From JAICIG01 sp035532215 (GTDB lineage: Bacteria > Planctomycetota > Planctomycetia > Pirellulales > JAICIG01), in the NCBI GenBank assembly GCA_035532215.1, contig DATKRK010000227.1, positions 1 to 30,591 on the forward strand: 30,591 bases of DNA, written 5' to 3'. Numbering within the stretch: the stretch's first letter is position 1; every line of letters starts with the position of its first letter. The notes below the pieces were generated by a model that did no database searches, was not told the origin of the DNA, and saw nothing but the letters and a program-made list of their open reading frames with translations. The position numbers were made by a program, and so were the translations under genes. Shown here piece after piece: positions 1 to 7,370 of this stretch.

Positions 1-85
1 TGGTCGCCGCCGGCCGACGTCCGCGAAGCCAACGATGCGCGGCCATCGTGACCATCGGCCTCGCGCTCGCCTTCTTGTAAACTGC

Positions 86-496
86 ATGATCGCGGCGCAG
101 TCACTTGCTGAAATGGATGACCCAAAAACTCCGCCGCCTAAGCGTCGTGCCGCTCGGCCTGTGCACGACGAAAAGCTCGCTGGTTCGCCGAACCAAGGCA
201 GGCAGATCATCTTTGCCCGACTCCCCGAGGCGGGCCGGGCCAAGACGCGGCTGATCCCGGCTCTCGGGCCGGAAAGAGCCGCCGCCGTCCACGAGGCGCT
301 CGTGCGTAGAACTCTGTCAGTCGCACGAGACTTCCAAGCCGTTTATCGTGCGAACGTGGAGGTTCGATTCTGTGGGGGCGATCGGCATGGCACGTATCGC
401 CGGCGACCATCGCCCACGACTATCACCGCGAAGCGCGCTAGAGAAAGCGAGCGGCGGCCGAAATGTGATATGGCTTACAGACAGGCGCCGCGTTGA
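86..496 (+). pseudogene. Truncated DUF2064/TIGR04282-type glycosyltransferase fragment
   Basis: The translated stretch at about 203-382 matches the N-terminal nucleotide-sugar-binding part of the DUF2064 (TIGR04282, rSAM/selenodomain-associated transferase 1) family: IIFARLPEAGRAKTRLIPAL is the hallmark segment, followed by the usual GPERAAAVHEAL helix and an EVRFCGGD strand. After about 60 matching residues the reading frame turns into Arg/Ser/Thr-rich sequence with no family resemblance and stops at 496; the other forward frames do not restore it. The family is normally about 200 residues, so roughly two thirds are missing. The start is uncertain (ATG at 86 or 113) and no good ribosome binding site is seen. 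I read it as a decayed gene. Bases 1-51 are open in frame 1 (ending in a stop at 49-51) and may be the tail of a gene to the left, but nothing there is recognisable. Confidence 0.6.
463..480 (+). promoter_or_regulatory. CRP/FNR-like palindrome upstream of lipoprotein gene
   Basis: The sequence ATGTGATATGGCTTACAG has the form TGTGA-N6-TTACA, close to the CRP-family TGTGA-N6-TCACA dyad. Its centre is about 95 bp before the start codon at 566. It closely resembles the sites at 24395 and 8128, sharing the TGGC core. It is placed in the tail of the degenerate glycosyltransferase. Binding by a CRP-type regulator is inferred. Confidence 0.45.
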
Positions 497-565
497 ACCG
501 CAAGATTGTAAGTCAACCCTTGAGGATCAAATCACATTCAGGGCACAACGAGAAAAGGAATTTGC

Positions 566-754
566 ATGCGTAACGTAAAGCCATTGTTTTGCGGAATCTT
601 GGTTGCCGCCCTGGGACTCGCGGTCGCTGTCGGCTGCAGCCCCGCGCCGAAGCCTCAACCGGCGCCCGGCAGCGCACCGGCGCAGCCCGCGCCCAGTCAG
701 CCTTCCGGCGGTTCCGGCACGAGTCAGCCTTCCGGCGGTTCCGGCAGTCGTTGA
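566..754 (+). CDS. Small Pro/Gly/Ser-rich lipoprotein ending in GSGSR
   Basis: A 62-residue predicted lipoprotein. Residues 1-24 form a signal peptide (positively charged start, hydrophobic LVAALGLAVAV) with a lipobox ending in VGC at about Cys24. The mature part is low complexity: Pro/Ala/Gln-rich, followed by two copies of SQPSGGSG. The protein ends in GSGSR, a C-terminus shared with the small lipoproteins at 16584-16814 and 23028-23309. An AAAGGAA ribosome binding site lies 5 bases before the ATG. It is preceded by a CRP-like site. The gene stands alone, with the convergent anti-sigma gene downstream. The function is unknown. No catalytic residues are expected in such a peptide; a structural, signalling or substrate role is more likely. 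Confidence 0.75.
   Translation: MRNVKPLFCGILVAALGLAVAVGCSPAPKPQPAPGSAPAQPAPSQPSGGSGTSQPSGGSGSR
695..748 (+). repeat. Tandem 27-bp repeat inside the lipoprotein gene
   Basis: Two adjacent 27-bp units; the first 25 bases (695-719 and 722-746) are identical. They encode the doubled SQPSGGSG segment at the C-terminus of the lipoprotein. The identity at DNA level, including third positions, suggests recent duplication. Confidence 0.9.
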
Positions 755-897
755 ACATCGAACGACCATTTCGGTACTTGTCAGATTCTGGCCGAGAGCG
801 ATGTTTTGCTCCGGCCGCCAGTTGCAGGAGGATCGGAGCGTCTTTCTTGCAACGCCAAGCTCCGGAAACTCGTCGGCTTTTGTAGAGGCCGGCAGAA

Positions 898-1161
898 TCA
901 TTCAGATTTGCGGTTCAATAGTGCGCGTTTCATTCGCGCGCGAGCCTCTGCGGACAACGCGACGTCCGCCGGGGCGGCGTCTTTTTCAGCGTCGTCCGCG
1001 TGTAATCGCGCAGCCTCGTGAAGCTGTTTGATATCCTTGGCGAATCCGTAACAAAGCCGGCACATGGCCAGGTGCACCCAGAGATTGATCCGCTGCCGCC
1101 AGGTCAGTTTCCGGTCCAACGACTCGGACGCCAGCCGCGACGCTTCTTTGCAAGTCAACAT
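898..1161 (-). CDS. Anti-sigma factor, soluble zinc-finger (ZAS) type
   Basis: An 87-residue protein beginning MLTCKEASRLASESLDR, the typical opening of zf-HC2 anti-sigma factors. It carries the H-x3-C-x2-C zinc motif (HLAMCRLC, residues 30-37), which together with an upstream Cys (residue 4) would bind one zinc. There is no membrane segment, so it should act in the cytoplasm by holding the sigma factor encoded just upstream. Its ATG (1161) is two bases after the stop of the sigma gene, so the two are co-transcribed and probably translationally coupled. The C-terminal half is Ala/Lys/Glu-rich and helical. The family role (a partner of the adjacent ECF sigma) is well established; the signal sensed is unknown. 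Confidence 0.8.
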   Translation of the reverse strand: MLTCKEASRLASESLDRKLTWRQRINLWVHLAMCRLCYGFAKDIKQLHEAARLHADDAEKDAAPADVALSAEARARMKRALLNRKSE

Positions 1162-1163
1162 GG

Positions 1164-1751
1164 TCAAGGGCTCCCTTCGGCCTGGCCGCGGGATTTCATG
1201 CAATTCGACAAATACAGCCGCGCGCGGTAAAGCAGCACCCACAGGTTCGACGAGGAAATCCCCAATTCCTTGCAGATTTGCTCGCTTTTCATGCCGTCCA
1301 GCTCGCGCAGGGTAAAGATGTCGGCCTGCCGCCGCGGAAGCCCCGCGAGGCAACGGCGAAAGACGTTCCAAAACTCCTGGTTTTCCATCGCTGCACTTGG
1401 CACGGATCCGAATCCTCTCGGGTCGACGCGCCACTTGCCCCGCTGGTCGAAGAGCGACTCGGAAATGTCGTCCGCACGCTCTCCTTCCAGCGAAACGGTT
1501 CGGTTGCGCTGTCGAATCAGGTCGACGATCTTCCGTTTCAGGATTCCCAGCAGCCAGGCGCGTTCGGCTCCTCGACCGGCATATTGCCCAAGGGCGGCCA
1601 GCGCGGCCGCAAACGTCTCTTGCACGACTTCTTCCGCCGATTCGGCGTCTCGAAGCCTCGAAAAGGCGTAGCGGTAGAGGTAGTCGCCGCAACGATCGAC
1701 CCACATTGCCGGGTCGACGCTTTGATCGCTCTCGTGGGTTTGCTCGCTCAT
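1164..1751 (-). CDS. ECF-type RNA polymerase sigma factor
   Basis: A 195-residue sigma-70 family protein of the extracytoplasmic-function group. Region 2 is seen as YLYRYAFSRLRDAESAEEVVQETF (residues about 20-45), and region 4 as the LPRRQADIFTLRELDGMKSEQICKELGIS helix-turn-helix near residues 140-170, followed by NLWVLLYRARLYL. The layout resembles TIGR02943-type sigma factors, which are usually paired with a small zinc-finger anti-sigma, as here. I chose the ATG at 1751 because the upstream extension to 1838 has no family resemblance. A CTGTG...CACAG inverted repeat with wider spacing lies at 1807-1828 upstream; its relevance is doubtful. It would direct RNA polymerase to an unidentified regulon, which often includes its own promoter. 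Confidence 0.85.
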   Translation of the reverse strand: MSEQTHESDQSVDPAMWVDRCGDYLYRYAFSRLRDAESAEEVVQETFAAALAALGQYAGRGAERAWLLGILKRKIVDLIRQRNRTVSLEGERADDISESLFDQRGKWRVDPRGFGSVPSAAMENQEFWNVFRRCLAGLPRRQADIFTLRELDGMKSEQICKELGISSSNLWVLLYRARLYLSNCMKSRGQAEGSP

Positions 1752-1886
1752 GCCCCAAATCCAGTGACTGCAATCAGGGCCGCCCATCCACAATGGAACA
1801 TGATAGCTGTGATCAGCGAGCCGCACAGCAAACAACACGGGACGGAGTCAAGTGCGACCCCGCCACGCGTTGCTATGCGAGGCGAC

Positions 1887-2399
1887 CTATTTGACGGATC
1901 CCGTGATCGAGCCGAGCAGCGCTCCATAGATCGCGTGCCCCATGAGCGATCCCATCGCGGCCATCGGGCCTCCCGCGTTGGCGCTAAACAGGCCGGCGCC
2001 CATCATGGGCATCACGACGACCTGCGCCAGCAGCCAGAGCGTCGCCCCCCAGGCGATCCCTTTGAGCACGGGCCCGCCGGGCAGCACGTCGTAAATCACG
2101 AAGGCATAGACCAAGGGAAAAACAATCGTCCCCAGCATTACGTGCATGGCCATCCCGGCCAGCCAACTCCCGCCCAACATCGACCCGAGCAGACGGGCGA
2201 TATCCATCGCTCTTCCGGTCATGACGGGCGCCACGAAATACATCATCAAGGTAATGGCCGCGGTTCCCGCCGCGCCGCCCAAGATCGAGCGGGACAAGAA
2301 ATGGTGAGGATGGCAGGGCGTTCCTCTTTCCGCCACGCACGTGGCTGCTTTTTCCGGGCCGCTGGCGCCGGTTTCCGGTTGGTTGATCGTCGAGGCCAT
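1887..2399 (-). CDS. Four-helix inner-membrane protein, DUF6789-like (copy 1)
   Basis: A 170-residue membrane protein with four hydrophobic segments (roughly residues 38-55, 75-95, 105-125 and 140-165). It is clearly paralogous to the protein at 7371-7862: both share long runs such as MDIA..LGSMLGG, AGMAMH, LPGGP, WLLAQVVVMP and GAG.FS. The ATG at 2399 follows a good AAAGGAG ribosome binding site; the upstream in-frame extension to 2438 has none. It resembles the uncharacterised DUF6789 family; I give this name from memory of the pattern and have not searched it. A His/Cys-rich patch (CVAERGTPCHPHHF, residues about 21-34) precedes the first helix and could bind metal. The copies sit near metal-related genes (TRASH-domain protein, mercuric-reductase-like enzyme), so a metal or redox stress role is possible but unproven. 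Confidence 0.7.
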   Translation of the reverse strand: MASTINQPETGASGPEKAATCVAERGTPCHPHHFLSRSILGGAAGTAAITLMMYFVAPVMTGRAMDIARLLGSMLGGSWLAGMAMHVMLGTIVFPLVYAFVIYDVLPGGPVLKGIAWGATLWLLAQVVVMPMMGAGLFSANAGGPMAAMGSLMGHAIYGALLGSITGSVK

Positions 2400-2500
2400 G
2401 TCTTTTCTCCTTTCAGGATTTAGTTGCGCGGGACGCAAGTCGCCGCACGTCTCTGAAAGGTCGACGGCGCGGACCGCATTTCCTTACAGTCGGCGCCTGT

Positions 2501-3499
2501 TTATTTCAGCACCTTCAACTTTCGAGGCTGAATCCAGGTAATCTTGCCTTCGCTCTTGAGTGCCGTGCCCGATACTTCCAGCGGCAGCCCGTCGAAGCGC
2601 CGCTCGTACACGTCGGAATAAAGCTGATGGGCGTCCTCAACGACATAAACCTGGCCATCGTCCGCGGTCACGGCCAGCCCCAGCGTATCGGGAGCGCCGA
2701 TCGGCGCGACGCCGTGCTCGCAGCCGGCGCAGCCGCTCTTGCCGCGCACCACGAGAACGCCGCGACCGGGCTGCTCTTTGGCCGCCCCTTCGTCGCCAGC
2801 CGGCTCCGCTGCGAATTTCTCCGGATCGGCCAGAAACATCCGGCGCTCTTTCGGCGAGGGGAAAAGGTAACGCATTCCCCGATAGAAGGCGGCAAACTCC
2901 GGCTTGCCGGCCACGTCCTGACCCATTGTCGCGCGGCAGACGGCGCAGTTGCCCTCGAGCGCCAGATCGACGTCGGCATACTTGTCGGAGTGCGCCATGA
3001 ACTCCTGCCTTTGATCTTCGCCGGGAAACAAGAACAGCCGATGGTCGTAAAGCGAGGCGAAGTGAATATCGCCTGCCATGCGTTTGCCGTTGGCGAAACA
3101 GACGGTGCAGTCGCCACCCAACGCCGGCACGTACTTGGCCGGATCGGACAAGAACTTTGCTTTCAGTTCCTGGCTGGGAAAGTAGTACGTCTTGCCGTCG
3201 TACGTCGTCCGATGCTCCGGCTTGCCGCGCACCCATTTCTTCATTTCGACGACGCACACCGGACAGTAGCCCTCCAAGCCAAGGTTGCTCTGGACCTCGC
3301 GACTTCGATTCTCTGCCGGCGCCTGTCGACTCTGACTCCCCGGCGGGACCTGGCGAGTGTGATTTCTCGATGGGGCCTGTCGAATGCGACTCCCCGATTG
3401 CGCTTGGACACAGGCGTTTCCACCGAGCAAAACCGACAAAACGGCCGCGGCGCCAAGGCCGGCGGCAGCGCATTGATGATGGGCGAGGCGACTGAACAT
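2501..3499 (-). CDS. Secreted protein with three TRASH/YHS-like metal-binding units
   Basis: A 332-residue exported protein. Residues 1-34 are a signal peptide (hydrophobic AAAGLGAAAVLSVLLGG, then CVQAQ). Residues 35-70 are a linker of four 9-residue repeats rich in Ser/Arg/Gln/Pro. Then come three related units of about 50 residues, each starting G-x-C-x-V-C (Cys79/82, Cys131/134, Cys185/188) and continuing ...Y.G..Y.FPS...K..F..DP.KY, the pattern of YHS/TRASH metal-binding domains. The C-terminal part (residues about 245-332) holds a CAGC motif (257-260) and a small beta-rich domain (VEDAHQLYSDVYERRFDGLPLEVSGT) that looks like an OB-fold. A role in periplasmic heavy-metal or copper binding is inferred from the Cys pairs. 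Its neighbours are envelope proteins. The triple arrangement is unusual. Confidence 0.75.
   Translation of the reverse strand: MFSRLAHHQCAAAGLGAAAVLSVLLGGNACVQAQSGSRIRQAPSRNHTRQVPPGSQSRQAPAENRSREVQSNLGLEGYCPVCVVEMKKWVRGKPEHRTTYDGKTYYFPSQELKAKFLSDPAKYVPALGGDCTVCFANGKRMAGDIHFASLYDHRLFLFPGEDQRQEFMAHSDKYADVDLALEGNCAVCRATMGQDVAGKPEFAAFYRGMRYLFPSPKERRMFLADPEKFAAEPAGDEGAAKEQPGRGVLVVRGKSGCAGCEHGVAPIGAPDTLGLAVTADDGQVYVVEDAHQLYSDVYERRFDGLPLEVSGTALKSEGKITWIQPRKLKVLK
3290..3397 (-). repeat. Four degenerate 27-bp tandem repeats coding a 9-residue linker repeat
   Basis: Four head-to-tail 27-bp units, read in the gene as SGSRIRQAP, SRNHTRQVP, PGSQSRQAP and AENRSREVQ. The units differ by several bases, so this is an older array than the one at 695-748. 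It forms the linker between the signal peptide and the first metal-binding unit. Confidence 0.8.
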
Positions 3500-3541
3500 A
3501 GATCGGGTCTCCTTGTGACAAAAAATAACGAGCGGGTTGAA

Positions 3542-4573
3542 TCAGTACGACATCGACGAGAGCCAAGCTTTGACCCGTTGCCAGCGACTGGCGTTGGGTT
3601 CGGAAAAATGGGTCTTGCGGGGAAGGCCGAAGCGGCGCTCGTACGCGAAAAAGACGGCCGGATCGTGCATGACCTGCCGGCCGTTGCCGCCGCGAGCGCT
3701 GCCAAACACGACAAAGTCGGTGATGTCGAGCCGAACCGCGTCGACGCGGTTGATGCGATATTTGAAGCCGGCGGCCACTGGCAACGTCGGCAGGTTTTCA
3801 TTCCAACGGACGCCTTGGTCGTCGATGAAACCGACATTGACCAACCCCGCACCCAGCTCGACGAACGGCCGCCACCTCGCGTCGCCGCGCGGATAGAACG
3901 CCAGGCTCGTATCCCAAAACACGAAGTTTTCATGGCTCGGAATCAGCGTTCGCGAGGCGCTGCCTAGCGTGGTTCGCACGTAACCGATCCGGGTTTCGAC
4001 TCCCCACCGCGGCGCGAAATCCCAACCAAGCCGCCCGCCGAAAAGGTTCCCTTGTCCGTTGTGGATTTGGCGATGAATGGGCTCGTCGGCCAGCACCCAA
4101 CCCGTGAATTTTTCGAATTGAAAGGGGAAGCTGAGCCAACTCGCCGTCCGGCGGCGTCGCAGGTCACGGCTTCCGGACCAATTCGCCCAGGCCGAGGCGG
4201 GCGTTGCCGCGAGCGGCATTGTTTCACTGTCGGATGACCCGTCGAAAATGCCGTCGGTCACGAACTTGCCGCGGCGGATCCAGGCGGGTTCTCCTGGCGA
4301 AAACTTGAAATCGGTGCGAGGGTGATGCGGCGGCTCTTTCTCGGAATGGGCGAACGGCGACGCCGCCAACGCCGCGAACAACTCCGATCCGGCCGGCGAG
4401 GCTTCACCCGGCGCCCTGCGATCCCCCGCTTGCGGCGGGTCGCCGGCAAAGAGCAGGTGGAATGTGGGATCCTCCGCCATCGACCAGCCGGCCATTGACC
4501 AGCCCCAGAGCAACGCCCAAAGGGGAAGGCGCGGGACAGCGGCCAGAATCGGTCCTTTCAGACAACGAAACAT
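3542..4573 (-). CDS. Outer-membrane beta-barrel protein (acyloxyacyl hydrolase/OmpA-barrel-like)
   Basis: A 343-residue predicted exported protein starting MFRCLKGPILAAVPRLPLWA, with a signal peptide of about 33 residues ending near WSMA. Residues 35-150 are low-complexity and Pro/Ala-rich. From about residue 125 to the end, alternating aromatic and polar residues give repeated beta strands (SWLSFPFQFEKFTGW, NLFGGRLGWDFAPRWGVETRIGYV, FVFWDTSLAFYPRG, WRPFVELGAGLVNVGF, LPVAAGFKYRINRVDAVRLDITDFVVF), the pattern of an eight-stranded outer-membrane barrel. The final residues carry another barrel-like strand (FFAYERRFGL). The ATG at 4573 is preceded by AAGAGAG; the longer form from 4630 would mask the signal peptide. 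The exact family is not certain. It likely serves as an envelope or adhesion-type barrel, or as a pore. Confidence 0.65.
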   Translation of the reverse strand: MFRCLKGPILAAVPRLPLWALLWGWSMAGWSMAEDPTFHLLFAGDPPQAGDRRAPGEASPAGSELFAALAASPFAHSEKEPPHHPRTDFKFSPGEPAWIRRGKFVTDGIFDGSSDSETMPLAATPASAWANWSGSRDLRRRRTASWLSFPFQFEKFTGWVLADEPIHRQIHNGQGNLFGGRLGWDFAPRWGVETRIGYVRTTLGSASRTLIPSHENFVFWDTSLAFYPRGDARWRPFVELGAGLVNVGFIDDQGVRWNENLPTLPVAAGFKYRINRVDAVRLDITDFVVFGSARGGNGRQVMHDPAVFFAYERRFGLPRKTHFSEPNASRWQRVKAWLSSMSY

Positions 4574-4676
4574 CGTGCTCTCTTCGGCGCTTGCCGTCCA
4601 GCGGCGAAACCGCAAGACAATCGCCCCCAATCTTAAGGCTTAAGGTTCTTAGCATATCGTGGGCAAGCGCCGGCAA

Positions 4677-4694
4677 CTGTTAGCTAGCTCACCC
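4677..4694 (-). promoter_or_regulatory. Weak CRP-like palindrome upstream of beta-barrel gene
   Basis: The sequence CTGTTAGCTAGCTCACCC (TGTTA-N6-TCACC) is a weak member of the palindrome family found elsewhere in the window. Its centre is about 112 bp before the ATG at 4573. It lies in the divergent 290-bp gap between 4573 and 4864. Confidence 0.25.
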
Positions 4695-4755
4695 TTTGCG
4701 AAACGAAAGCAACACAAGCTCCTTTAAATCGCAAAACTGGCGGCGGCCGCACGGA

Positions 4756-4773
4756 CTGTGAAACGCCACACGG
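4756..4773 (+). promoter_or_regulatory. CRP/FNR-like palindrome upstream of the 94-residue protein gene
   Basis: CTGTGAAACGCCACACGG has the form TGTGA-N6-ACACG. Its centre is about 100 bp upstream of the ATG at 4864, which matches the distance seen before the lipoprotein genes. Confidence 0.4.
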
Positions 4774-4863
4774 ATATCGCGCCGCTCCAGGCTCTAAGGT
4801 GGGACCCGATCGAAGGTGGCCCGCAACAAGGGTCGAGGATTGTTCCAGGAGGTGAAACCAGTC

Positions 4864-5148
4864 ATGGATAGGATCTTGAATCGAATCGTTCAGAAATGCG
4901 GGGAGCTCTCGACGGAAAACACGGACGCCCAGCGAGCCGCCTTCTGCTGGCTGCGACACTGTGGACCGTTTCGCACCGTCGTCCGCGAATTGCAGCGGCA
5001 GGGTTTCACGTTCTTTCAAGTGGCGCGAATGCTCAGCGACGATGCGAGCGGGCGCGGAAGCGACGTTGCCCTGGCTCGGCTCGAACGCGCGTTGATGAGA
5101 GACGAGGAATCGTCTGAACTAACGCGGCCAGGGCCGCGTCTTGCTTAG
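4864..5148 (+). CDS. Small helical hypothetical protein
   Basis: A 94-residue protein of unknown family. The ATG at 4864 follows a perfect AGGAGGTG ribosome binding site 9 bases upstream (4847-4854), which supports it as a real gene over the longer open frame from 4816. The middle (CGPFRTVVRELQRQGFTFFQVARML) reads like two short helices with a G-[FY]-T-x3-[IV]-A turn, a pattern seen in small helix-turn-helix-like accessory proteins, so DNA binding is possible but unproven. There is no signal peptide or membrane segment. It converges with the flavoprotein gene at 5145 and overlaps it by 4 bases. It carries a CRP-like site about 100 bp upstream, like the small lipoprotein genes. Confidence 0.65.
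   Translation: MDRILNRIVQKCGELSTENTDAQRAAFCWLRHCGPFRTVVRELQRQGFTFFQVARMLSDDASGRGSDVALARLERALMRDEESSELTRPGPRLA
5122..5139. terminator. Perfect 8-bp palindrome between convergent genes
   Basis: ACGCGGCC-AG-GGCCGCGT lies inside the last codons of the 94-residue protein gene and close to the end of the convergent flavoprotein gene. It could form a GC-rich hairpin that ends transcription from either side, although there is only a short CTTGCTT stretch after it. Confidence 0.35.
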
Positions 5149-6692
5149 CGCGTCCAAGCGCACCAGGCGCCGAGCAAGCGCTTGACCCGTGGCGTCAAGC
5201 GAGTGCGATTGTAAGCGTCGGCGGCCTTCTTGATGACCTCGGCCTGCGTCGGGTAGGGATGAATGGTTTTAGCGAGCGTCTTCAGCCCCAGACCGCCGAC
5301 CATGGCCAGCGTGATCTCGGAGATCATGTCGCCCGCGTGCCGGGCCACGAGTGTCGCCCCCAGGATCTGGTCGCTGCCCTTGCGCAGGTGAAGCTTGAGC
5401 AGGCCCTCCGTTTCGCCGTCGACCACGGCGCGGTCCACGTCGCGCAGTTCCTGGACGATGGTTTCGACTGCGATGCCTTGTTCCTGGGCTTCGCTTTCAT
5501 AGAACCCGACGTGGGCGATTTCCGGGTCGGTGTAGGTACACCAAGGCATGGTCAGCGCGCTCGCCTTGGCGCGGCCGAGGAAGAGCGCTTTCTGGATCGC
5601 AATCCGCGCCATGGCGTCGGCCGCGTGCGTGAACTTGAAACGCGAACAGATGTCGCCCGCCGCGTAGATCGCCGGATTGCTCGTCTGCAAGCGGTCGTTG
5701 ACGCTGACGCCCGATTTGTCGTAGGCGACGCCGGCGGTCTCGAGGCCCAAGTCTTCGACGTTCGGCGCCCGGCCCACGCCGACCAAGATTTCGTCCACTC
5801 GCAACTCGCTGAGCGCTCCGTCCATATCCAGCGACAGCAACTTTTCGCCTCCCTCTTTGCGCACGCCGACGATCTTGGCGCAGCAATCGATCGAAACGCC
5901 ATCGCGCTGCAAGGATTGCTCGATGATTTGCGCGGCGTCGCGGTCCTCGCGCGGAAGGATTTGCCGCATCGCTTCCAAGAGCGTGACTTGGGCGCCAAAG
6001 CGGGCAAACGCCTGGGCCAATTCGCACCCGATCGGGCCCGCGCCGATCACGGCGAGCCGCCGCGGCAGCTCGGTCAGCGAAAAAACGCTTTCATTCGTCA
6101 GATACCCGGCTTCGACGAGCCCCGGAATCGGCAGCGCCGTCGCACGGGCGCCGGTGGCGATCACCGCCTTGCGGAAGCGGAGCGTCTGGCCGGCTACTTC
6201 GGCCGTGTTGCGGCCGGTGAACCGCCCTTCGCCAAAGAACACGTCGACTCCCAATGAGCTGAACCGCGAGGCCGAGTCGTTCCGGCTGATGCCGGCGCGC
6301 AGGCGCCGCAAGCGCTCCATGACGGCCGGAAAGTCGACGCTCGCGCCTACCGGCACGTCGACGCCATATTGCCCCGCGTCGCGCACGTCGGCGGCGGCCC
6401 GCGCGGCCCGGATCAGCGCCTTCGACGGCACGCAGCCCACGTTGAGGCAGTCGCCTCCCATCAGCTTGCGTTCGATCAAGGCCACTTTGGCGCCGAGGCC
6501 CGCGGCGCCGGCTGCCGTCACCAAGCCGGCCGTGCCCGCGCCGAAGACCACCAGGTTGTAGCGCCCGTCCGGCTTCGGGTTCTGCCAGTCGTGCGGATGC
6601 ACGTTATCGAGCAGCACCTGGTTGTGTTCGTCGAGCGGCGACGCTTCCGGAATGGCGTCCAGCAGCGATTCAAGCGTTGTCGATCGATTCAC
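5145..6692 (-). CDS. Mercuric-reductase-like pyridine nucleotide-disulfide oxidoreductase
   Basis: A 515-residue class I FAD/NAD(P)H disulfide oxidoreductase. After an N-terminal extension of about 43 residues comes the FAD-binding VVFGAGTAGLVTAAGAAGLG, then the redox-active GGDCLNVGCVPSKAL with Cys82 and Cys87. The NAD(P)-binding VIGAGPIGCELAQAFARFG and the second FAD motif IYAAGDI follow, then the dimerisation domain ending with HPYPTQAE. It lacks both the N-terminal heavy-metal-associated domain and the C-terminal vicinal cysteines that true MerA uses to take Hg(II), unlike the enzyme at 9360-10790. It therefore probably reduces another disulfide or metal-related substrate. Homologues are often near, or fused to, TVP38/TMEM64 proteins, and such a gene lies at 8591-9295. 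An AAGGAGA site precedes the ATG. Confidence 0.85.
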   Translation of the reverse strand: MNRSTTLESLLDAIPEASPLDEHNQVLLDNVHPHDWQNPKPDGRYNLVVFGAGTAGLVTAAGAAGLGAKVALIERKLMGGDCLNVGCVPSKALIRAARAAADVRDAGQYGVDVPVGASVDFPAVMERLRRLRAGISRNDSASRFSSLGVDVFFGEGRFTGRNTAEVAGQTLRFRKAVIATGARATALPIPGLVEAGYLTNESVFSLTELPRRLAVIGAGPIGCELAQAFARFGAQVTLLEAMRQILPREDRDAAQIIEQSLQRDGVSIDCCAKIVGVRKEGGEKLLSLDMDGALSELRVDEILVGVGRAPNVEDLGLETAGVAYDKSGVSVNDRLQTSNPAIYAAGDICSRFKFTHAADAMARIAIQKALFLGRAKASALTMPWCTYTDPEIAHVGFYESEAQEQGIAVETIVQELRDVDRAVVDGETEGLLKLHLRKGSDQILGATLVARHAGDMISEITLAMVGGLGLKTLAKTIHPYPTQAEVIKKAADAYNRTRLTPRVKRLLGAWCAWTR

Positions 6693-7009
6693 GAAGGCTT
6701 CTCCTTATTTTCCTGGTTTTCGGTAAACCGCCACGCGATCAGCTTGGTCATGCGCCGATCGATCATTTGCCGCGATTGGCCTTCAGCTAACCCGAAAACC
6801 TCGGTCTTTGGGTGGAATGCATACCAGGCGAACCAGAACGAGTACGCCCAGATCCCCGGCAAACCAGGACTCTGACAATAGGCTTAACCGTCGATGCCGA
6901 CTGTGAGTTGCCATACAGTCTCGTAGGCGCAGCGGTGGAGCGTTTTGCAGAGTGCAAGCGAGAGTCCCGAGTTCCCGCGCCCAGCGCTGGACGCAGTCTA
7001 GCTGTGCAT
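6693..7009. other. Noncoding gap with one CRP-like site
   Basis: No convincing gene is seen in this stretch. The only notable element is the palindrome at 6901-6918. The open frames here lack ribosome binding sites and recognisable motifs. Confidence 0.5.
6901..6918 (-). promoter_or_regulatory. CRP/FNR-like palindrome
   Basis: CTGTGAGTTGCCATACAG, form TGTGA-N6-ATACA, with symmetric CTGTG/CACAG-type ends. It lies about 217 bp before the start codon of the flavoprotein gene at 6692, further than the 90-105 bp seen for other members, so the regulated gene is uncertain. Confidence 0.35.
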
Positions 7010-7300
7010 TTACATCATCTCCACGACGTCAACTGAATAGTCCTGACCATCCCATCGCTTCCCACTATCCCAAAAGAAGGTGAAGCGGATTGGCGCGCGC
7101 TGGCCCTGAGCAGTCGCAATGTCGACGTATTCAATCCCCAGCGCCGTAGCGACCGAACGCGCGTCCTCGGCCCGCTGCCATTCGTCGCGAGTCCAGTGCA
7201 GCGTGAAGCAGGCCGGGGCTTGGATACGCAAAGTCCTTGTCGCTGCGAGTCCAGCGAGGTTCGATCCCGGGCGCTCCCGACGCCTTGGACTCGTTGCGAA
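7010..7300 (-). pseudogene. C-terminal remnant of a GH15 glucoamylase-like protein
   Basis: The minus-strand frame reads LRIQAPACFTLHWTRDEWQ (end near 7174), then GIEYVDIATAQGQRAPIRFT, FFWDSGKRWDGQDYSVDV and a stop at 7010. This resembles the beta-sandwich C-terminal domain found on bacterial GH15 glucoamylase-type proteins. The catalytic (alpha/alpha)6 domain is absent: upstream of about 7300 the frame runs into unrelated sequence next to the membrane-protein gene. There is no plausible start codon (only a TTG at 7231) and no ribosome binding site. I take it as the leftover tail of a deleted gene. The family name rests on recollection of the domain pattern. Confidence 0.45.
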
Positions 7301-7370
7301 GGATTGGCATGCTTCTCTCGCCGACGTTTCTTATAGTTACGTCGAGCCGCGCGATGATGAGCGTCGTCGT

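Noticed and set aside
1..51. Open frame 1 at the left edge ending with a stop at 49-51
   Set aside because: Only 16 codons with no recognisable motif; it may be a gene tail but cannot be supported.
1806..1829. CTGTG...CACAG inverted repeat upstream of the ECF sigma gene
   Set aside because: The spacing between half-sites is 4 bases longer than in the other palindromes, so I do not count it as the same site.
4616..4660. Direct repeat CTTAAGG CTTAAGG upstream of the beta-barrel gene
   Set aside because: It is short and could be chance in an AT-richer gap; no known element matches.
4684..5019. 111-residue minus-strand open frame
   Set aside because: It overlaps the plus-strand gene with a perfect ribosome binding site and shows no motif; it is treated as a shadow frame.
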